Shown: positions 22,438-24,282 of the stretch, one piece after another
Layout: every line of letters starts with the position of its first letter
Numbering within the stretch: the first letter of the stretch is position 1
Assembly (NCBI GenBank): GCA_023415915.1
Contig: JAEZIZ010000080.1
Span: forward strand, 1-24,282
Direction: 5' to 3'
Source of the DNA: Bacillota bacterium
GTDB taxonomy: Bacteria; Bacillota; Clostridia; Christensenellales; SZUA-584
DNA length: 24,282 bases
Notes under the pieces: model-generated
What the model was told of the DNA's origin: nothing
Databases searched by the model: none
Seen by the model: only the letters and a program-made list of their open reading frames with translations
Position numbers and translations under genes: made by a program

Positions 22438-22590
22438 ATGAAACTGCCTTTAGGCAGCCTCTTTAGCAAGCATAAGCGATATATAATCACGCGGCTTAAC
22501 GATAAGATACTGCCTGTGGACAGAGAATCGTTTTATGAAGACCCTTTAAATGAGTTTCTGCAAAGCAATAATATTGGAGCGGTTACGTGA
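22438..22590 (+). pseudogene. 5' part of a split gene (50-residue N-terminal fragment)
   Basis: An excellent ribosome site AAGGAGG (22421-22427) precedes the ATG at 22438. The frame gives 50 residues with the conserved-looking stretch YIITRLNDKILPVD, then YEDPLNEFL, and ends NNIGAVT at a TGA (22588-22590). Reading through that TGA in the same frame gives G-G-T-Q-L-T-L-K-K. This continues the protein as if TGA had been a Gly codon (GGA). After the A-run at 22612-22616 the matching sequence is in the -1 frame, where the next ORF lies. I recall proteins of about 200 residues in which both parts are one chain, with a V-T-G-G-G-T motif at this point. The fragment is therefore probably the head of a broken gene, though it could still be made as a small peptide. 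Confidence 0.6.
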
Positions 22591-23033
22591 GGAGGCACGC
22601 AGCTGACGCTCAAAAAGATATCGAGTTTGTCGATATAGAAATCGAATTGCGCGGCGGTATTGATTTTTCTTTGACAGCGCGGCATATTATAGACAAACTG
22701 GAGCAGTTAGGCGCGCCTAAAGGTTCCAAACTGATTTTTTTTGATGGAAATCAAGAAATATGCTTTGGCAAGAAAGAAAGTATCGCTATTTATTTGAATC
22801 AGCTCGACGAGTCCAATGAAGATTTTTCACAATACAATATAGACGAAGTAATAAAAGAACTGGCTGAGCTTATAAATACCGGAACCGAAAATCAGAGGTT
22901 TATGGAATTAAAGAATAAAAAAACGGTGCTTTACTTTTATAAAGATTCGTTCGAAGAGATGAGAAAGTCAATCGTGGAATATATAGAAACTTACCCGTTA
23001 AGCAAATATATTAAAATCGAACAAGTTGCATGA
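22587..23033 (+). CDS. C-terminal part of the split gene, hypothetical protein
   Basis: The frame opens at a GTG (22587) overlapping the previous stop (GTGA), with GGAG 8 nt upstream, giving 148 residues. The first ten residues look unlike protein-family sequence. From KDIEFVDIEIEL onward it reads as a coherent acidic soluble domain, with LEQLGAPKGSKLIFF, FGKKESIAIYLNQL and FYKDSFEEMRKSIVEYIETYPL. There is no membrane helix or signal. I do not know a function. Base composition differs sharply from its neighbours: 22801-22860 has 20 G+C of 60, against 38 of 60 at 23101-23160 in gltX, which suggests acquisition from elsewhere. The restart geometry could allow translation, but the likeliest reading is the 3' part of a gene broken by a nonsense codon and a one-base loss. 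Confidence 0.55.
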   Translation: MRRHAADAQKDIEFVDIEIELRGGIDFSLTARHIIDKLEQLGAPKGSKLIFFDGNQEICFGKKESIAIYLNQLDESNEDFSQYNIDEVIKELAELINTGTENQRFMELKNKKTVLYFYKDSFEEMRKSIVEYIETYPLSKYIKIEQVA

Positions 23034-23064
23034 AAGGGACTACATTAAACATGGAGTATAGAAT

Positions 23065-24282
23065 ATGAAACAGGTAAGAACGAGGTTCGCGCCCAGCCCC
23101 ACCGGCTACCTTCATATAGGCGGCCTGCGCACGGCGCTTTACGCGTGGCTTTATGCGCGCAAAGCGGGCGGCGTGTTCATACTGCGCATAGAAGATACCG
23201 ACATGGGCCGCGAGGTGGAAGGCGCAAAGGACGTTATTTATTCTACGCTCAAGCAAACAGGGCTTTATTACGACGAAGGCCCCGACGTCGGTGGAGCTTA
23301 CGGGCCTTATATACAGAGCGAGCGCAGGGAAATATATAAAGAATACGCAGAAAAGCTCGTTGATTTGGGCGCTGCGTACCGCTGCTTCTGCTCAAAAGAG
23401 CGGCTCGCCGAAGAGCGCGCCAAAGCCGAGGCCAAAGGCCAAACATACACGTACGACAAGCACTGCCTGCGCCTTTCACGAGAGGAGATACAACGGCGGC
23501 TCGACGCGGGCGAAGAGTACGTAATACGCCAGAACATACCGCGCGAGGGCGAGACGACATACCACGACGCCGTGTTCGGCGAGATAACGGTGCCCAACGC
23601 AGACCTTGACGACAACGTGCTGCTTAAAGCGGACGGCATGCCAACGTATAACCTTGCAAACGTAATTGACGACCACCTGATGGGCATAACGCACGTGATA
23701 CGCGGCGTAGAGTACCTCTCGTCAACGCCTAAGTATAACCACCTTTACCGCGCTTTGGGCTGGGACATACCGGAGTATATACACCTGCCCGTAGTAATGA
23801 AGGATAAGCAAAGAAAGCTTTCAAAGCGCCACGGCGACGCGTCGTTCGACGACTTTATAAACAAGGGGTATTTAAAAGAGGCGCTGCTCAATTATATAGC
23901 ACTCCTCGGCTGGAGCCCCGGTACCGAGCAGGAGATATTCACGCTCGAAGAGCTGATAGAGGCGTTCGACATAGGTGGACTTTCAAAATCCCCCGCGATA
24001 TTCGACGTAGAAAAGCTTACGTGGATGAACGCGCAGTATATACGCGCCTTATCCAAAGACGCTTTTATCGAGCGCGCTCTGCCGTATTTCAGGCAGTGCG
24101 GCGCGGAGGGCTTTGACTTAAACCTCATAGCCGACCTCGTGCAGCCGCGCCTTGAGACGCTCACAGAGATACCTCAAAAGCTCTCGTTTCTGACCGCGAT
24201 GCCCGAGTTTTCCAACGAGCTTTACTTCCACAAAAAGATGAAGACGGACGCCGGGCAGGCGCTGCCCGTACTGAAGGAAGCA
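23065..24282 (+). CDS. gltX: Glutamyl-tRNA synthetase (3' end cut by window edge)
   Basis: The visible part is 406 residues of roughly 480-500. It charges tRNA-Glu. The class I signature is FAPSPTGYLHIGG at 8-20, without the Pro-Glu-Pro-Asn of GlnRS. The KMSKS-equivalent is KLSKR at 251-255. A Cys-x-Cys pair (107, 109) and a later Cys134 fit the zinc-binding insertion of bacterial GluRS. The C-terminal anticodon-binding helical domain starts near 330 and is incomplete. GGAG (23053-23056) is 8 nt before the ATG. Because glnS is in the same gene run, this enzyme would be expected to be specific for tRNA-Glu, but the residues that decide this lie partly outside the window. Confidence 0.96.
   Translation, partial: MKQVRTRFAPSPTGYLHIGGLRTALYAWLYARKAGGVFILRIEDTDMGREVEGAKDVIYSTLKQTGLYYDEGPDVGGAYGPYIQSERREIYKEYAEKLVDLGAAYRCFCSKERLAEERAKAEAKGQTYTYDKHCLRLSREEIQRRLDAGEEYVIRQNIPREGETTYHDAVFGEITVPNADLDDNVLLKADGMPTYNLANVIDDHLMGITHVIRGVEYLSSTPKYNHLYRALGWDIPEYIHLPVVMKDKQRKLSKRHGDASFDDFINKGYLKEALLNYIALLGWSPGTEQEIFTLEELIEAFDIGGLSKSPAIFDVEKLTWMNAQYIRALSKDAFIERALPYFRQCGAEGFDLNLIADLVQPRLETLTEIPQKLSFLTAMPEFSNELYFHKKMKTDAGQALPVLKEA

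Noticed and set aside
22588..22590. Selenocysteine or reassigned TGA codon in the split gene
   Set aside because: TGA serves as an ordinary stop for neighbouring genes (22144-22146, 23031-23033). The downstream family-like sequence is in a different frame, so reading through TGA alone would not restore the protein, and no SECIS-like hairpin was evident.
1..24282. CRISPR array, tRNA, rRNA, prophage or insertion sequence
   Set aside because: I saw no spaced direct repeats, no cloverleaf-like intergenic sequence and no transposase or phage genes; most of the window is filled by housekeeping genes.

Overview
The window looks like chromosome from an anaerobic member of the Bacillota (Clostridia-type). 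The evidence is strong GGAGG-type ribosome binding sites, SigA-like promoters, a lipobox lipoprotein, a DUF1934/YwiB gene, a transcription-terminating manganese riboswitch, and a V-type ATPase operon in the same gene order as the Enterococcus hirae ntp operon. Ile ATA and Arg AGG codons are common. No rRNA, tRNA, CRISPR array, transposase or phage gene is visible. The species cannot be named from the sequence.

Left part (1-3955). A minus-strand gene runs off the left edge. It joins an aromatic-acid-exporter-type membrane domain to a GNAT acetyltransferase domain. Next is a small minus-strand lipoprotein of unknown function with its own terminator. Facing right are a consensus promoter, a yybP-ykoY (Mn2+) riboswitch with an intrinsic terminator, and mntP, a manganese exporter. 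After mntP come a 5'-truncated SRPBCC-domain remnant, an MBL-fold hydrolase, and a 285-bp gap rich in palindromes, including a 97-bp inverted-repeat element and a bidirectional terminator.

Middle (3956-13815, all minus strand). rpiB and upp lead into a complete nine-gene V-type ATPase operon in the order H-I-K-E-C-F-A-B-D. Spacings are mostly -8 to +15 bp. The exceptions are I-K (70 bp), E-C (38 bp) and F-A (about 195 bp, containing a structured repeat). The c-ring subunit carries all the residues known to bind Na+ in E. hirae NtpK, so the enzyme is probably sodium-coupled. rpiB-upp normally precedes the F-type atp operon in Bacillota; here the V-type operon holds that place.

Right part (14072-24282, all plus strand). 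A divergent glutamate-5-kinase-like enzyme without a PUA domain comes first, then a polytopic GT-C-like membrane protein and recF. From a second good promoter (17415-17443) a tight run of genes follows: DUF1934, UlaG-like MBL protein, pyrG, glnS, two tandem paralogous 91-aa three-helix membrane proteins, a disrupted low-GC gene, and gltX (cut by the right edge). This run combines CTP synthesis with the charging of both Glu and Gln tRNAs.

The points most worth a second look are the exporter-acetyltransferase fusion, the tandem half-transporter-like pair, the gene split by an in-frame TGA plus a frameshift at 22588-22617, the readable switching mechanism of the Mn riboswitch, and the Na+-type V-ATPase at the usual F-ATPase locus.
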